This document shows positions 1 through 8,804 of a DNA stretch of 64,000 bases, piece after piece. The notes below the pieces were generated by a model. That model was not told the DNA's origin, did not search any database, and worked only from the letters and a program-made list of their open reading frames with translations. Position numbers and translations under genes: made by a program. Numbering within the stretch: the stretch's first letter is position 1; each line of letters opens with the position of its first letter. Location: assembly GCF_002127225.1 (NCBI RefSeq), contig NZ_NFUR01000003.1, forward strand, positions 372,001 to 436,000, read 5' to 3'. The DNA comes from Sphingomonas sp. IBVSS2. GTDB lineage: Bacteria; Pseudomonadota; Alphaproteobacteria; Sphingomonadales; Sphingomonadaceae.

Positions 1-1
1 T

Positions 2-259
2 GCTGTTCCCGCTTATGCGTCGGGATCATCGATGCCGTGGGAAGCGCCCCTTCAATCCATCCTCCAATCGATCGAGGGGCCGGTCGCAAAGATTATCGCG
101 GTCATCATCATCATCGTGACCGGCCTGACCCTCGCGTTCGGCGACACATCGGGCGGCTTCCGGCGGCTGATCCAGATCGTGTTCGGCCTGTCGATCGCCT
201 TCGCCGCGTCGAGCTTCTTCCTGTCGTTCTTCAGCTTCGGCGGCGGGGCGCTCGTCTGA
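2..259 (+). CDS. trbC: TrbC/VirB2-family conjugative pilin (5' end outside window)
   Basis: This is the pilin subunit of the conjugative type IV secretion system; it would be processed and assembled into the mating pilus. The reading frame is open from base 2 and reads AVPAYA before the first in-window Met at 32, which looks like the end of a signal peptide, so the true start lies left of the window. The visible part has two hydrophobic segments (around IIAVIIIIVTGLTLAF and IVFGLSIAFAASSFF), as in TrbC/VirB2. Its stop shares one base with the trbD start (TGATG), so the two are translationally coupled. It opens the trb operon seen here; trbB would be expected to the left. Confidence 0.85.
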   Translation, partial: AVPAYASGSSMPWEAPLQSILQSIEGPVAKIIAVIIIIVTGLTLAFGDTSGGFRRLIQIVFGLSIAFAASSFFLSFFSFGGGALV

Positions 260-528
260 TGGAAGCGAGCGAGCCGATCGCGGGCTTCTCCGCTCCCGTC
301 CACCGGGCGCTGACCGAGCCGATATTGCTCGGCGGCGCACCGCGGGCGCTCGCCATCGTCAACGGGACGCTGGCGGGCGCGATCGGTCTCGGCCTGCGTC
401 TCTGGATCGCGGGCCTCGTCATCTGGGCGATCGGCCATGCGCTCTCGGTCTGGGCTGCGCGCCGCGACCCGCAGTTCGTGGACGTCGCCCGCCGCCACCT
501 CCGTTACCCGACATGGATGCAGCCATGA
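259..528 (+). CDS. trbD: Conjugal transfer protein TrbD (VirB3 family)
   Basis: An 89-residue inner-membrane protein of the mating-pair-formation complex, expected to work beside the TrbE ATPase as VirB3 does beside VirB4. The N-terminal segment PVHRALTEPILLGGAPR followed by a hydrophobic stretch (about residues 33 to 62) is typical of TrbD/VirB3. The ATG at 259 overlaps the trbC stop by one base, and the stop at 526-528 overlaps the trbE start region. The start was chosen for this coupling; the longer open frame upstream runs through trbC. Confidence 0.85.
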   Translation: MEASEPIAGFSAPVHRALTEPILLGGAPRALAIVNGTLAGAIGLGLRLWIAGLVIWAIGHALSVWAARRDPQFVDVARRHLRYPTWMQP

Positions 529-2975
529 TGAGCCTTCGCGAATACCGTGGGCATGCGGCCCATCTCGCCGACTTCCTGCCTTGGGCCGCACTGGTCGGCG
601 CGGGCGTTGTTCTGAACAAGGACGGCAGCTTTCAGCGCACAGCCCGTTTCCGCGGCCCCGATCTCGACAGCGCCACGCCGGCCGAGCTGGTCGCCACGAC
701 CGCACGACTGAACAGCGCGCTGCGCCGGCTCGGATCAGGCTGGGCGATCTTCGTCGAAGCCCAGCGCACACCCGCGCTCGACTACCCGGAGTCGGAATTT
801 CCCGATCCCGTCTCAGCGCTGGTCGATCTGGAGCGGCGCGAACAGTTCAGCGAGGAGGGCGCACACTTCGAGAGCCTCTATTTCCTGACGTTGCTGTGGA
901 TGCCGCCGGCCGAGGAAAGGGCACGCGCCGAAGGCTGGCTCTATGAAGGGAAGTCCACCAACGGCGTCGATCCGTGGGAGCTGCTCAAGGGCTTCACCGA
1001 TCGCAGCGACCGTGTGCTGAATCTGGTCGAGGGCTTCGTGCCCGAAGTCCGCTGGCTCGATGACGCCGAGACGCTGACCTACCTGCACAGCACCATTTCT
1101 ACCCGACGCCAGCGTGTGCGTGTTCCCGAAACGCCCATGCACCTCGACGCGCTGCTCGCCGACGAGCCGCTGACGGGCGGGCTGGAGCCGCGCCTGGGCG
1201 ACCATCACCTCCGCACACTCACCATCGTCGGATTCCCGAGCGTCACATTCCCCGGTCTGCTCGACGAACTGAACCGGCTCGCCTTCGAGTATCGCTGGTC
1301 CACCCGCGCGGTCATGCTCGACAAGACCGATGCGACCAGGCTGCTGACCAAGATCCGGCGGCAATGGTTCGCCAAGCGCAAGTCGGTCGCCGCCATATTG
1401 AAAGAGGTGATGACCAACGAGGCATCGACGCTGCTCGACAGCGACGCCTCTAACAAGGCGGCCGATGCCGACATCGCTCTGCAGGAGCTGGGCGCCGACT
1501 ATGCCGGCATGGCTTATGTCACCGCGACGGTGACGGTGTGGGACCGCGATCCCGCCATTGCCGCCGAAAAGCTGCGGCTCGCCGAGAAGGTCATCCAGGG
1601 CCGCGACTTCACGGTCATCCCCGAGGGCATGAACGCGATCGAGGCGTGGCTGGGAAGCCTCCCCGGTCACACTTACGCCAACGTCCGCCAGCCCCCGATC
1701 TCCACTATCAATCTCGCCCACCTGATCCCCCTGTCAGCAGTATGGGCGGGGCCGGAACGGGACGAGCATTTTGGTGCTCCCCCCTTGCTCTATGGCAAGA
1801 CCGAAGGCTCGACCCCGTTCCGGTTTTCCCTTCACGTCGGCGACGTCGGCCACATGCTGATCGTCGGTCCGACCGGCGCGGGCAAATCCGTGCTGCTTGC
1901 GCTGATGGCGATGCAGTTCCGCCGCTATGGGCGTGCGCAGGTCTTCGCCTTCGACTTCGGCGGTTCGATCCGCGCCGCCGCGCTCGGCATGGGCGGCGAC
2001 TGGCAGGATTTGGGCGGGACGCTCGCCGACGAGGCCGGCGACGGCGTGCAGCTCCAGCCGCTCGCCCATATCGACGCGCCTGCCGAGCGGGCATGGGCGG
2101 CCGAATGGCTGGCGGCGATCTTCGCGTCCGAGGGCGTCGCGGTCGATCCGCAGGCCAAGGAGCATATCTGGTCGGCGCTTGGTTCGCTGGCGTCGGCGCC
2201 GATCGGCGAACGCACGCTCACGGGTCTTGCTGTCCTGCTACAATCGCAGCAGCTCAAGCAAGCGCTCGCCTCCTACTGCATCGGCGGGCCGTGGGGCCGG
2301 CTGCTCGACGCCGAAGCTGAACGGCTCGGCGAAGCCTCGGTGCAGGCGTTCGAGACCGAGGGCCTGGTCGGCGCCGGCTCGGCCGCAGCCGTCCTGTCCT
2401 ACCTGTTCCACCGGATCGAAGGCCGGCTCGACGGCTCGCCAACGCTCATCATCATCGACGAAGGCTGGCTGGTACTCGACAGCCCGGACTTCGCCGCCCA
2501 GCTCCGCGAATGGCTGAAGACGCTCAGGAAGAAGAACGCCAGCGTCATCTTCGCCACCCAGAGCCTCGCTGACATCGAAACGTCGAGCATCGCCCCGGCC
2601 ATCATCGAAAGCTGCCCGACGCGTATCTTCCTGCCCAACGAACGCGCGGCCGAGCCGCAGATCGCGGCCATCTATGAGCGCTTCGGCCTCAATGTCCGCC
2701 AGATCGAAATCCTCAGTCGGGCGACGCCGAAGCGCGACTATTACTGCCAGTCACGGCGGGGAAATCGCCTGTTCGAGCTGGGCTTGGGCGAGGTCGCGCT
2801 GGCCTTCGCCGCCGCGTCCTCGAAAACCGACCAGCTCCGCATCGCCGAATTGATCGAAACCCACGGGCAATCCGCTTTCGCGGCCGAATGGCTGCGCCAT
2901 CGCGGCTCTGCCTGGGCCGTCGAGCTTCTTCCCCCCGATCCTCGGCATCAACCTCAGCAGGAGTTACCGCTATGA
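525..2975 (+). CDS. trbE: Conjugal transfer ATPase TrbE (VirB4 family)
   Basis: The large ATPase that powers pilus assembly and substrate transfer. Counting from the ATG at 525, the product is 816 residues, the usual TrbE size. Walker A GPTGAGKS is at residues 448-455 and a Walker B-like stretch LIIIDEGW has its Asp at about residue 645. The N-terminal MMSLREYR and FLPWAALV region resembles TrbE of alphaproteobacterial elements. Starts at 513, 525 and 528 are all possible; 525/528 are preferred because they overlap the trbD stop. The stop overlaps the trbJ ATG (ATGA at 2972). No frameshift or missing motif is seen, so the transfer ATPase appears intact. Confidence 0.93.
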   Translation: MMSLREYRGHAAHLADFLPWAALVGAGVVLNKDGSFQRTARFRGPDLDSATPAELVATTARLNSALRRLGSGWAIFVEAQRTPALDYPESEFPDPVSALVDLERREQFSEEGAHFESLYFLTLLWMPPAEERARAEGWLYEGKSTNGVDPWELLKGFTDRSDRVLNLVEGFVPEVRWLDDAETLTYLHSTISTRRQRVRVPETPMHLDALLADEPLTGGLEPRLGDHHLRTLTIVGFPSVTFPGLLDELNRLAFEYRWSTRAVMLDKTDATRLLTKIRRQWFAKRKSVAAILKEVMTNEASTLLDSDASNKAADADIALQELGADYAGMAYVTATVTVWDRDPAIAAEKLRLAEKVIQGRDFTVIPEGMNAIEAWLGSLPGHTYANVRQPPISTINLAHLIPLSAVWAGPERDEHFGAPPLLYGKTEGSTPFRFSLHVGDVGHMLIVGPTGAGKSVLLALMAMQFRRYGRAQVFAFDFGGSIRAAALGMGGDWQDLGGTLADEAGDGVQLQPLAHIDAPAERAWAAEWLAAIFASEGVAVDPQAKEHIWSALGSLASAPIGERTLTGLAVLLQSQQLKQALASYCIGGPWGRLLDAEAERLGEASVQAFETEGLVGAGSAAAVLSYLFHRIEGRLDGSPTLIIIDEGWLVLDSPDFAAQLREWLKTLRKKNASVIFATQSLADIETSSIAPAIIESCPTRIFLPNERAAEPQIAAIYERFGLNVRQIEILSRATPKRDYYCQSRRGNRLFELGLGEVALAFAAASSKTDQLRIAELIETHGQSAFAAEWLRHRGSAWAVELLPPDPRHQPQQELPL

Positions 2976-3694
2976 CCAGAATGAATCTTCGCCCCGCCGT
3001 CCTGGCCGGCGTGCTCGCTGCCACGGCCATCGCGCCGGTGGCCGCTCCGATGCCGGCTTACGCGCAGTTCGGTTTTGGTGGGATCGTCTATGACCCGACC
3101 AATTATGCGCAGAACGTGCTGACGGCGGCTCGCTCGCTCCAACAGATCAACAACCAGATCCAGCAAATCCAGCAGCAGGCGACGAGCCTCATCAACGAGG
3201 CGAAGAACCTTGCCTCGCTGCCGTTCAGCCAGCTCCAGCAGTTGCAGCAGCAGGTTCAGCGTACCCAGCAGTTTCTCGGCCAGGCGCAGCGCATCGCCTA
3301 TGATGTGCAGAACATCCAGCAGGCGTTCACCAGCCGCTACACCGGCTCGGCGCTGACCGGCACGCAGGCGCAGATGGTCGCCAACGCGAATGCGCGTTGG
3401 CAGGATAGTGTCGGCGCGTTCGAGGACTCGCTGAAGGTACAGGCGGGTGTCGTCGGCAACATCGACGGCGCGCGCACGACGATGACCGGCCTGGTCTCGG
3501 CCAGTCAGTCGGCGACCGGCGCGCTTCAGGCCGCGCAGGCTGGCAATCAGCTTCTCGCGCTGCAATCGCAGCAGCTCGCCGACCTGACCGCCGCCGTCGC
3601 GGCGCAGGGCCGCGCGCAAGCGCTCGAATCCGCGCGGCATACGGCCGAGGAGGCGGAGGGCCGCGAACGGTTCCGCCGCTTCATGGGCAACTGA
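2972..3694 (+). CDS. trbJ: P-type conjugative transfer protein TrbJ (VirB5-like)
   Basis: A 240-residue exported protein, a minor pilus or adhesion component by analogy with VirB5. A signal peptide (about residues 1-31, ending in PAYAQ) is followed by GFGGIVYDPTNYAQN, a TrbJ hallmark, and a long Gln-rich coiled-coil stretch (QQINNQIQQIQQQ, then QLQQLQQQVQRTQQ). The ATG at 2972 overlaps the trbE stop and removes 28 residues of an open but unlikely extension. The last residues, AEGRERFRRFMGN, closely resemble the end of the small minus-strand protein at 8473-8781. Confidence 0.9.
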   Translation: MTRMNLRPAVLAGVLAATAIAPVAAPMPAYAQFGFGGIVYDPTNYAQNVLTAARSLQQINNQIQQIQQQATSLINEAKNLASLPFSQLQQLQQQVQRTQQFLGQAQRIAYDVQNIQQAFTSRYTGSALTGTQAQMVANANARWQDSVGAFEDSLKVQAGVVGNIDGARTTMTGLVSASQSATGALQAAQAGNQLLALQSQQLADLTAAVAAQGRAQALESARHTAEEAEGRERFRRFMGN

Positions 3695-3706
3695 GGATCG
3701 CGTCCG

Positions 3707-4024
3707 ATGCTGCACGCATCCTCGCGCACGGCCAAGATCGCGGGCGTCGCCGCGCTGGCGGGCTTGATGATGGCGGTGGCGATCGTCGCCGCCGTCCACA
3801 AGCCTGAACCCGCACAAGCCCCGCCCGTCGCCGTGCGCGGGGAGGCGCGCCAGGACCGGCTCGCCCGCGAACTCGAACGCTGCGCGACGCTCACCATGCC
3901 AGACTCGGGCTGCGAAGCGGCCTGGGCCGAGAACCGCCGCCGCTTCTTCCGTCAAGATGCTCCCACGCCCGCGGTGGATGCCAGCAAACCCGCAGCTCCC
4001 GCAACCGAGACCCCCGCGCCATGA
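3707..4024 (+). CDS. Putative entry-exclusion protein, TrbK-like (TrbK-alt type)
   Basis: A 105-residue single-pass protein lying where trbK-like genes lie in these operons, between trbJ and trbL. It has an N-terminal membrane anchor (about residues 10-30), a short region with two cysteines (RCATLTMPDSGCEAAW) and a Pro/Ala-rich tail. The C..(M/T)PD..C.AAW pattern is typical of the TrbK-alt family, thought to block redundant transfer into cells already carrying the element. That function is inferred from position and family, not shown by the sequence. Its end overlaps the trbL start by 4 bases. Confidence 0.75.
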   Translation: MLHASSRTAKIAGVAALAGLMMAVAIVAAVHKPEPAQAPPVAVRGEARQDRLARELERCATLTMPDSGCEAAWAENRRRFFRQDAPTPAVDASKPAAPATETPAP

Positions 4025-5328
4025 ACGACACCAGCGTCATCGACACGTTCCTCAATGTCTTCACCCGCTACATCGACAGCGGGTTCGGCCTGCTCGGCGG
4101 CGAGGTCAGCTTCCTCTCGACCACATTGATCGCCATCGACGTGACGCTCGCCGGGCTGTTCTGGGCCTGGGGCGCCGACGAGGACGTGCTTCAGCGCCTC
4201 GTCAAGAAGACGCTCTACATCGGCGTCTTCGCGTTCATCATCGGCAATTTCTCCAACCTCGCCAACATCGTGTTCCAGTCCTTCGCCGGCCTCGGCCTCA
4301 AGGCGAGCGGCGGGGCGATGTCGCTGGGCGATTTCATGAAACCCGGCACGATCGCGGCGACAGGGTTGCAAGCCGCCAAGCCGCTGATGGATGCGGCAGG
4401 GCAATTCTCGAACCTGTGGGCGGTGTTCTCGAACCTCGCTTTGATCCTCGTGCTGTTGCTCGCCTGGGTCATTGTGGTGCTCGCCTTCTTCATCATCGCG
4501 GTGCAGGTCTTCATCACGCTGATCGAGTTCAAGCTGGTGACGCTGGCCGGCTTCGTGCTGCTGCCCTTCGCCTTCTTCAACAAGACCGCCTTCATGGCCG
4601 AACGTGTGCTCGGCCATATCGTCTCCACGGGCATCAAGGTGCTGGTGCTCGCGGTCATCACCGGCATCGGCACGACGCTGTTCAGCCAGTTCACTAGCGC
4701 AAACCTCGGCACGGCGCCCGACATCAATCAGGTCATGGCGATCGCGCTCGCTGCCCTGTCGCTGTTCGGCCTCGCCATCTTCGGCCCCGGTATCGCCAAC
4801 GGCATCGTCTCGGGTGGTCCCGCACTTGGCGCGGGCGCCGCGGCCGGAACCGCGCTTGCCGCCGGCGGGGCGCTCGTCGGTGGCGCAGCCGCCGCCCGTC
4901 TTGGGGTCGGGGCGGCTGCCGGCGTGATCGGCGGCGCTGCCAGAGGTGGTGCGTTCGCATCGGGTGCGGCGAGCAGCGCCTATGCGCTCGGCTCAGCTGG
5001 CAAGACCGGCGGAGCGGCGGTTGCGGGCGGTGCGGCGGGCGTTGGCCGAGCGACCGCAGGCGCGGCCATGTCGCCGCTTCGCAAGGCCGCAGCATCCCTA
5101 AAAGATAGCTATCGCTCGGGCGGCCGCGCGGCCGTGACCGCAACGGGCGGCACGATCTCGGGGGGCACGTCGTCGCCCGCGCCGTCGGCTGATGGGCCGC
5201 CCACCTGGGCAGCGAACATGAAACGCCGCCAGACCATGACCCACGGCGCCACCGTCGCCGCCCACACGCTGCGCTCCGGCGACGGTGGCGGCAGCGGTGC
5301 GTCCGTCGACCTCAGCCAGAAGGACTAA
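4021..5328 (+). CDS. trbL: P-type conjugative transfer protein TrbL (VirB6-like)
   Basis: A 435-residue polytopic inner-membrane protein forming the core of the transfer channel. Several hydrophobic segments occupy residues 30 to about 265, including LALILVLLLAWVIVVLAFFIIAV cut by no charged residues. The C-terminal third is a low-complexity Ala/Gly/Ser-rich tail, as is usual in TrbL. The start overlaps the preceding TrbK-like gene. Only 6 bases separate its stop from trbF, consistent with a single operon transcript. Confidence 0.92.
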   Translation: MNDTSVIDTFLNVFTRYIDSGFGLLGGEVSFLSTTLIAIDVTLAGLFWAWGADEDVLQRLVKKTLYIGVFAFIIGNFSNLANIVFQSFAGLGLKASGGAMSLGDFMKPGTIAATGLQAAKPLMDAAGQFSNLWAVFSNLALILVLLLAWVIVVLAFFIIAVQVFITLIEFKLVTLAGFVLLPFAFFNKTAFMAERVLGHIVSTGIKVLVLAVITGIGTTLFSQFTSANLGTAPDINQVMAIALAALSLFGLAIFGPGIANGIVSGGPALGAGAAAGTALAAGGALVGGAAAARLGVGAAAGVIGGAARGGAFASGAASSAYALGSAGKTGGAAVAGGAAGVGRATAGAAMSPLRKAAASLKDSYRSGGRAAVTATGGTISGGTSSPAPSADGPPTWAANMKRRQTMTHGATVAAHTLRSGDGGGSGASVDLSQKD

Positions 5329-5334
5329 CCGCCC

Positions 5335-6018
5335 ATGTTCCGACGCCCAACCATCCGCTATGGCCAGACCCCCGAGCCGATCACACCCTATCAGCGCGCC
5401 GCCCAAGCCTGGGACGACAGGATCGGCTCGGCCCGCGTGCAGGCGAAGAACTGGCGGCTCGCCTTCTTCGGCGCGTTGGCGCTCTCGGGCGGACTTGCAG
5501 GGGGCCTCGTCTGGCAATCCGCGCGAGGCCATATCGTGCCGTGGGTCGTGCAGGTCGACAAGCTCGGCGAGGCACAAGCCGTCGCGCCTGCAGAGGCCGA
5601 CTATCGTCCGACCGATCCGCAGATCGCGTTTCATCTCGCGCGCTTCATCGAGCAGGTGCGCAGCATCCCTGCCGATCCGATCATCGTCCGCCAGAATTGG
5701 CTTCGCGCCTACGACTTCACCACCGACAAAGGCGCGCTGTTCCTCAACGACTATGCACGGGCGAACGACCCCTTCGCTCAGATCGGCAAGGTCCAGGTCG
5801 CGGTGGACGTGTCGAGCGTGATCCGTGCTTCGCCCGACAGCTTCCGGGTGGCCTGGACCGAACGGCGCTATCAGGACGGCAGCCTTGCCGCCACCGAGCG
5901 CTGGTCGGCCATCCTCACCGTTGTTTTCGTGGCCCCGCGCACGCCCGACGCCCTGCGCAAGAACCCGCTCGGGGTCTTCGTCAACGCCCTCAACTGGTCA
6001 AAGGAGCTGTCGCAATGA
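5335..6018 (+). CDS. trbF: Conjugal transfer protein TrbF (VirB8-like)
   Basis: A 227-residue bitopic inner-membrane protein. The cytoplasmic N-terminus reads FRRPTIRYGQTPEPITPYQRAAQ in part, as is typical of TrbF. One membrane segment lies at about residues 43-63, followed by a periplasmic VirB8-type domain ending LGVFVNALNWSKELSQ. VirB8 proteins nucleate assembly of the secretion channel and contact the VirB9/VirB10 homologues encoded next. The stop overlaps the trbG ATG (ATGA at 6015). Confidence 0.92.
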   Translation: MFRRPTIRYGQTPEPITPYQRAAQAWDDRIGSARVQAKNWRLAFFGALALSGGLAGGLVWQSARGHIVPWVVQVDKLGEAQAVAPAEADYRPTDPQIAFHLARFIEQVRSIPADPIIVRQNWLRAYDFTTDKGALFLNDYARANDPFAQIGKVQVAVDVSSVIRASPDSFRVAWTERRYQDGSLAATERWSAILTVVFVAPRTPDALRKNPLGVFVNALNWSKELSQ

Positions 6019-7031
6019 GACGCCCAATGCTTCGTCGCGCCGCCTCGGCGGTCCTGCTCGCCACAACCTCCGTGCTCGCCGCTTGCGCCACCACGTCAGC
6101 CAAGCCGCCGGCCATAGCCTATGACAATCCGCCGCCGGCCGAGATCGCGGCCACTCCGGCGCCCGAGCCGCCCAAGCCGGTCGAGGTGGTGGCGATCCCC
6201 GAGCCGCTGCCGCTTCCCGGCCAGTTGAAGCCAGTCGGCGAAAGCCCGCGTCCGCCGGAATCCGCCGATCCGCGCAACCGTGTCGGCGCGGCTAACGCGG
6301 CTGCCCGCATGCAGCCGGTGCGCGACGGCTTCCTCAATGCGATCCAGCAATATCCGTGGACGGACGGTGCGCTCTATCAGGTCTATGCCGCGCCCGGCCA
6401 GGTGACGGACATCGCGCTTCAGGAAGGCGAGCAGCTCGTCGGGGCCGGGCCGGTTGCGGCGGGCGATACCGTGCGCTGGATCATCGGCGATACGACCAGC
6501 GGCGCGGGCGCGACAGCTCGGGTGCATATCCTCGTTAAACCAACCCGGCCCGACCTTTCGACCAACCTCGTCATCAACACCGACCGGCGCACCTATCATT
6601 TGGAACTGCGCGCGGGTGCAGCAACCTACATGGCGTCGGTGAGCTGGACCTATCCGCGAGATGCGCTGATCGCCTTGCAGGGCCGCAACGCTGCTGCCGC
6701 AGCCACCGTGCCGGTCGCGGCTGGCGTGGACCTGACAGCGCTCAATTTCCACTATCGGATCGATGGCGATCGTGCGCCGTGGCGGCCGGCCCGTGCGTTC
6801 GATGATGGTCGGCAGGTGTTTATCGAATTTCCGGCGGGGATCTCGCAGGGCGAGATGCCGCCGCTGTTCGTGACCGGTGCGGCCGGCGACGCCGAACTGG
6901 TCAATTACCGCGTGCAGGGCCGTTACATGGTTGTCGATCGCCTGTTCGCCGCCGCCGAGCTGCGCCTGGGCGACAAGCGCAGCGAGCAGCGCGTGCGGAT
7001 CGTGCGCGACGATGGCCGGGAGCGGCGCTGA
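6015..7031 (+). CDS. trbG: Conjugal transfer protein TrbG (VirB9-like lipoprotein)
   Basis: A 338-residue periplasmic/outer-membrane component of the core complex. A lipoprotein signal ends in LAAC at about residue 25, followed by a Pro-rich linker. The VirB9 domain includes GALYQVYAAPGQVTDIALQ and a C-terminal AELRLGDKRSEQRVRI region. The ATG at 6015 overlaps the trbF stop and gives a clean lipobox; a longer open frame upstream in the same phase only shadows trbF. The stop shares a base with the trbI ATG at 7031. Confidence 0.92.
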   Translation: MRRPMLRRAASAVLLATTSVLAACATTSAKPPAIAYDNPPPAEIAATPAPEPPKPVEVVAIPEPLPLPGQLKPVGESPRPPESADPRNRVGAANAAARMQPVRDGFLNAIQQYPWTDGALYQVYAAPGQVTDIALQEGEQLVGAGPVAAGDTVRWIIGDTTSGAGATARVHILVKPTRPDLSTNLVINTDRRTYHLELRAGAATYMASVSWTYPRDALIALQGRNAAAAATVPVAAGVDLTALNFHYRIDGDRAPWRPARAFDDGRQVFIEFPAGISQGEMPPLFVTGAAGDAELVNYRVQGRYMVVDRLFAAAELRLGDKRSEQRVRIVRDDGRERR

Positions 7032-8242
7032 TGAGCGATCCTTCCGACATTCCCGCCGCCGAAGCGGTCGCGGCTCCGGCCGACCGCCAGGCCTTCCAGC
7101 TCCGGGGCGATCCGCCGCGCGTCATGCGGCTTTCGCGAAAGGCGCTGGCTATGGTGGGCATCGCCGCCGGTCTCGGCATCGGCGGCTCGCTGATCTATGC
7201 CTTGCGGTCAGTCGGTCCGCACGAAGCGAAGGAACTCTACAACACCGACAGTCGCGCGGGCGAGGCGATCACATCCGGTCCCAAGGATTACGGCCAGGCT
7301 CCAAAGCTCGGGCCGCCGCTCCCGGGTGATCTCGGTCGTCCGATTGTGTCCGCGCAGCAGCGCGGGGAGGCTGTTCCCGTGCCGCCGATCGGCGCGCAAG
7401 CCGGTCAGCCCGATGCCGCCGCCCGAGCCGAGGAAGCAGCGCGCCAGCGCATCAGCCAAGAGCGTGACGCAGCGCGGACCAGTTCGGTCTTCCTGGGCGG
7501 CCGCACGGCCACCGTAGCCGGAGCGGCAGCGCAGCCCATCGCCGCCGTGCCATCGGACGCGCCGGCCCCCGCACAGCAGGCCGCCAGCCAGGGCGACCAG
7601 GCCGCAAAGCGGGCCTTCATGGCGCAGGCGTCCAACCAGCGCACGGTCAGCGTCGAGCGGCTGACCGCTCCGGCATCACCCAACATCGTCCAGGCTGGCA
7701 GTATCATCCCGGCCGCGCTCATCACCGGCATCCGGTCGGACCTTCCCGGCCAGATCACCGCTCAGGTGACGCAGAACGTCTATGACAGCATCACCGGCCG
7801 AATCCTGCTCATCCCGCAAGGCGCACGGCTGATCGGCGAATATGATAGTCAGATCACCGCCGGGCAGACCCGCGTGCTGCTCGCCTGGGATCGGCTGATC
7901 CTGCCGGATGGCCGCTCGATCGTTCTCGAACGCCAGCCAAGCGCTGATGCCGCCGGATATGCAGGCTTGCAGGATCGCGTCGACCAGCATTGGGGCAACA
8001 TGCTCAAGGCCGCCGCGATCTCCACCCTGCTCGGCATCGGGGCCGAGATGACGACGAACAACAACAACTCGCTGGTGCAGGCGCTTCGCTACGGGACGCA
8101 GGATACCGTCAATCAGACAGGGCAGCAGATCGTGCGCCGCCAACTCGGCGTGCCGCCGACGCTCACCATCCGGCCGGGCTATCCCCTTCGCATTGTCATC
8201 ACCCGCGATCTTGTCCTCGAACCCATCGGAGGAACGCGATGA
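7031..8242 (+). CDS. trbI: Conjugal transfer protein TrbI (VirB10-like)
   Basis: A 403-residue VirB10 homologue spanning both membranes and gating the channel. It has one inner-membrane segment (about residues 40-60), a Pro/Ala-rich periplasmic linker and a C-terminal beta-barrel-like domain. That domain contains LIPQGARLIGEYDSQI and the closing PGYPLRIVITRDLVLEP, both strong TrbI signatures. Length is normal. Its end overlaps the ATG of the small DUF2274 gene, so the operon continues. Confidence 0.93.
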   Translation: MSDPSDIPAAEAVAAPADRQAFQLRGDPPRVMRLSRKALAMVGIAAGLGIGGSLIYALRSVGPHEAKELYNTDSRAGEAITSGPKDYGQAPKLGPPLPGDLGRPIVSAQQRGEAVPVPPIGAQAGQPDAAARAEEAARQRISQERDAARTSSVFLGGRTATVAGAAAQPIAAVPSDAPAPAQQAASQGDQAAKRAFMAQASNQRTVSVERLTAPASPNIVQAGSIIPAALITGIRSDLPGQITAQVTQNVYDSITGRILLIPQGARLIGEYDSQITAGQTRVLLAWDRLILPDGRSIVLERQPSADAAGYAGLQDRVDQHWGNMLKAAAISTLLGIGAEMTTNNNNSLVQALRYGTQDTVNQTGQQIVRRQLGVPPTLTIRPGYPLRIVITRDLVLEPIGGTR

Positions 8243-8460
8243 CCAAGTTGAAGCTGGGGCCGCTGGCCGACGACAGGCCGATCAAGCTCACGATAGAGTT
8301 GCCGGCTGCCGTGCATCGTGACTTGCAAGCCTATGCCGCGGCGCTGGCGGCCGAGACAGGCGGCTCGCCTGCCGCACCCGAAAAGCTGATCGGGCCGATG
8401 GTCACGCGGTTCATGGACACAGATCGCGGTTTTCGGCGGCGGCGCGCAAAAAGCGATTGA
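8239..8460 (+). CDS. DUF2274 family small protein, last gene of the trb operon
   Basis: A 73-residue protein beginning MTKLKLGPLADDRPIKLTIE, the recognisable start of the DUF2274 family. These proteins sit directly after trbI in many alphaproteobacterial conjugative elements. The LTIELPAAVHRDLQAYAAAL segment looks like a ribbon-helix-helix fold, so it may be a small DNA-binding regulator of the operon; that role is inferred. The ATG at 8239 is preceded by GGAGGAAC, a good ribosome site, and overlaps the trbI stop. It converges with a minus-strand gene 12 bases downstream. Confidence 0.85.
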   Translation: MTKLKLGPLADDRPIKLTIELPAAVHRDLQAYAAALAAETGGSPAAPEKLIGPMVTRFMDTDRGFRRRRAKSD

Positions 8461-8472
8461 AGCTTGCGGGCC

Positions 8473-8781
8473 TCAGTGGCCCATGAATTTCTTGAAGCGA
8501 TCCCGACCCTCGGCTTCCGTCACCGCCTGCTGGGCGTTGGCGCATTCGTCGCCGCGCACCGAGCCGTCTCGGCATCCGGCGACCACGCGCCGCGCTTCAT
8601 CGAGGTTGGCGGTGAAATACTGCATCCCACGCGCCGCCCCTGGTTCGGCGATCACGGGGGCAGGACTGACGGCCATCGCCGACGTGGCAGGCGGCATGAT
8701 GATCGGACGCAGCACGAATCCCGCGCCAAATCCGATGGCGAGCATGGCGAGAGCGACGATGAATATCTTTCCTTGCATCAT
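8473..8781 (-). CDS. Small membrane-anchored protein, EexN/TrbK-like entry-exclusion candidate
   Basis: A 102-residue protein with one N-terminal membrane anchor (about residues 5-28) and a short exported part. That part holds two cysteines in the pattern GCRDG...RGDECANAQ, reminiscent of EexN-type exclusion lipoproteins. It lacks a convincing lipobox. The C-terminus AEGRDRFKKFMGH closely resembles the TrbJ C-terminus AEGRERFRRFMGN. A ribosome site GGGAG stands 9-10 bases before the ATG pair at 8781/8778. It lies 23 bases downstream of the LysR gene on the same strand, so co-transcription is likely. Function is unproven. Confidence 0.6.
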   Translation of the reverse strand: MMQGKIFIVALAMLAIGFGAGFVLRPIIMPPATSAMAVSPAPVIAEPGAARGMQYFTANLDEARRVVAGCRDGSVRGDECANAQQAVTEAEGRDRFKKFMGH

Positions 8782-8804
8782 GATGTTTAGCTCCCAAGCG
8801 AATA

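Noticed and set aside
8239-8460. DUF2274 gene as the element's relaxation regulator or relaxase accessory protein
   Set aside because: Its ribbon-helix-helix look is suggestive, but no oriT or relaxase is visible nearby, so only a family call is made.
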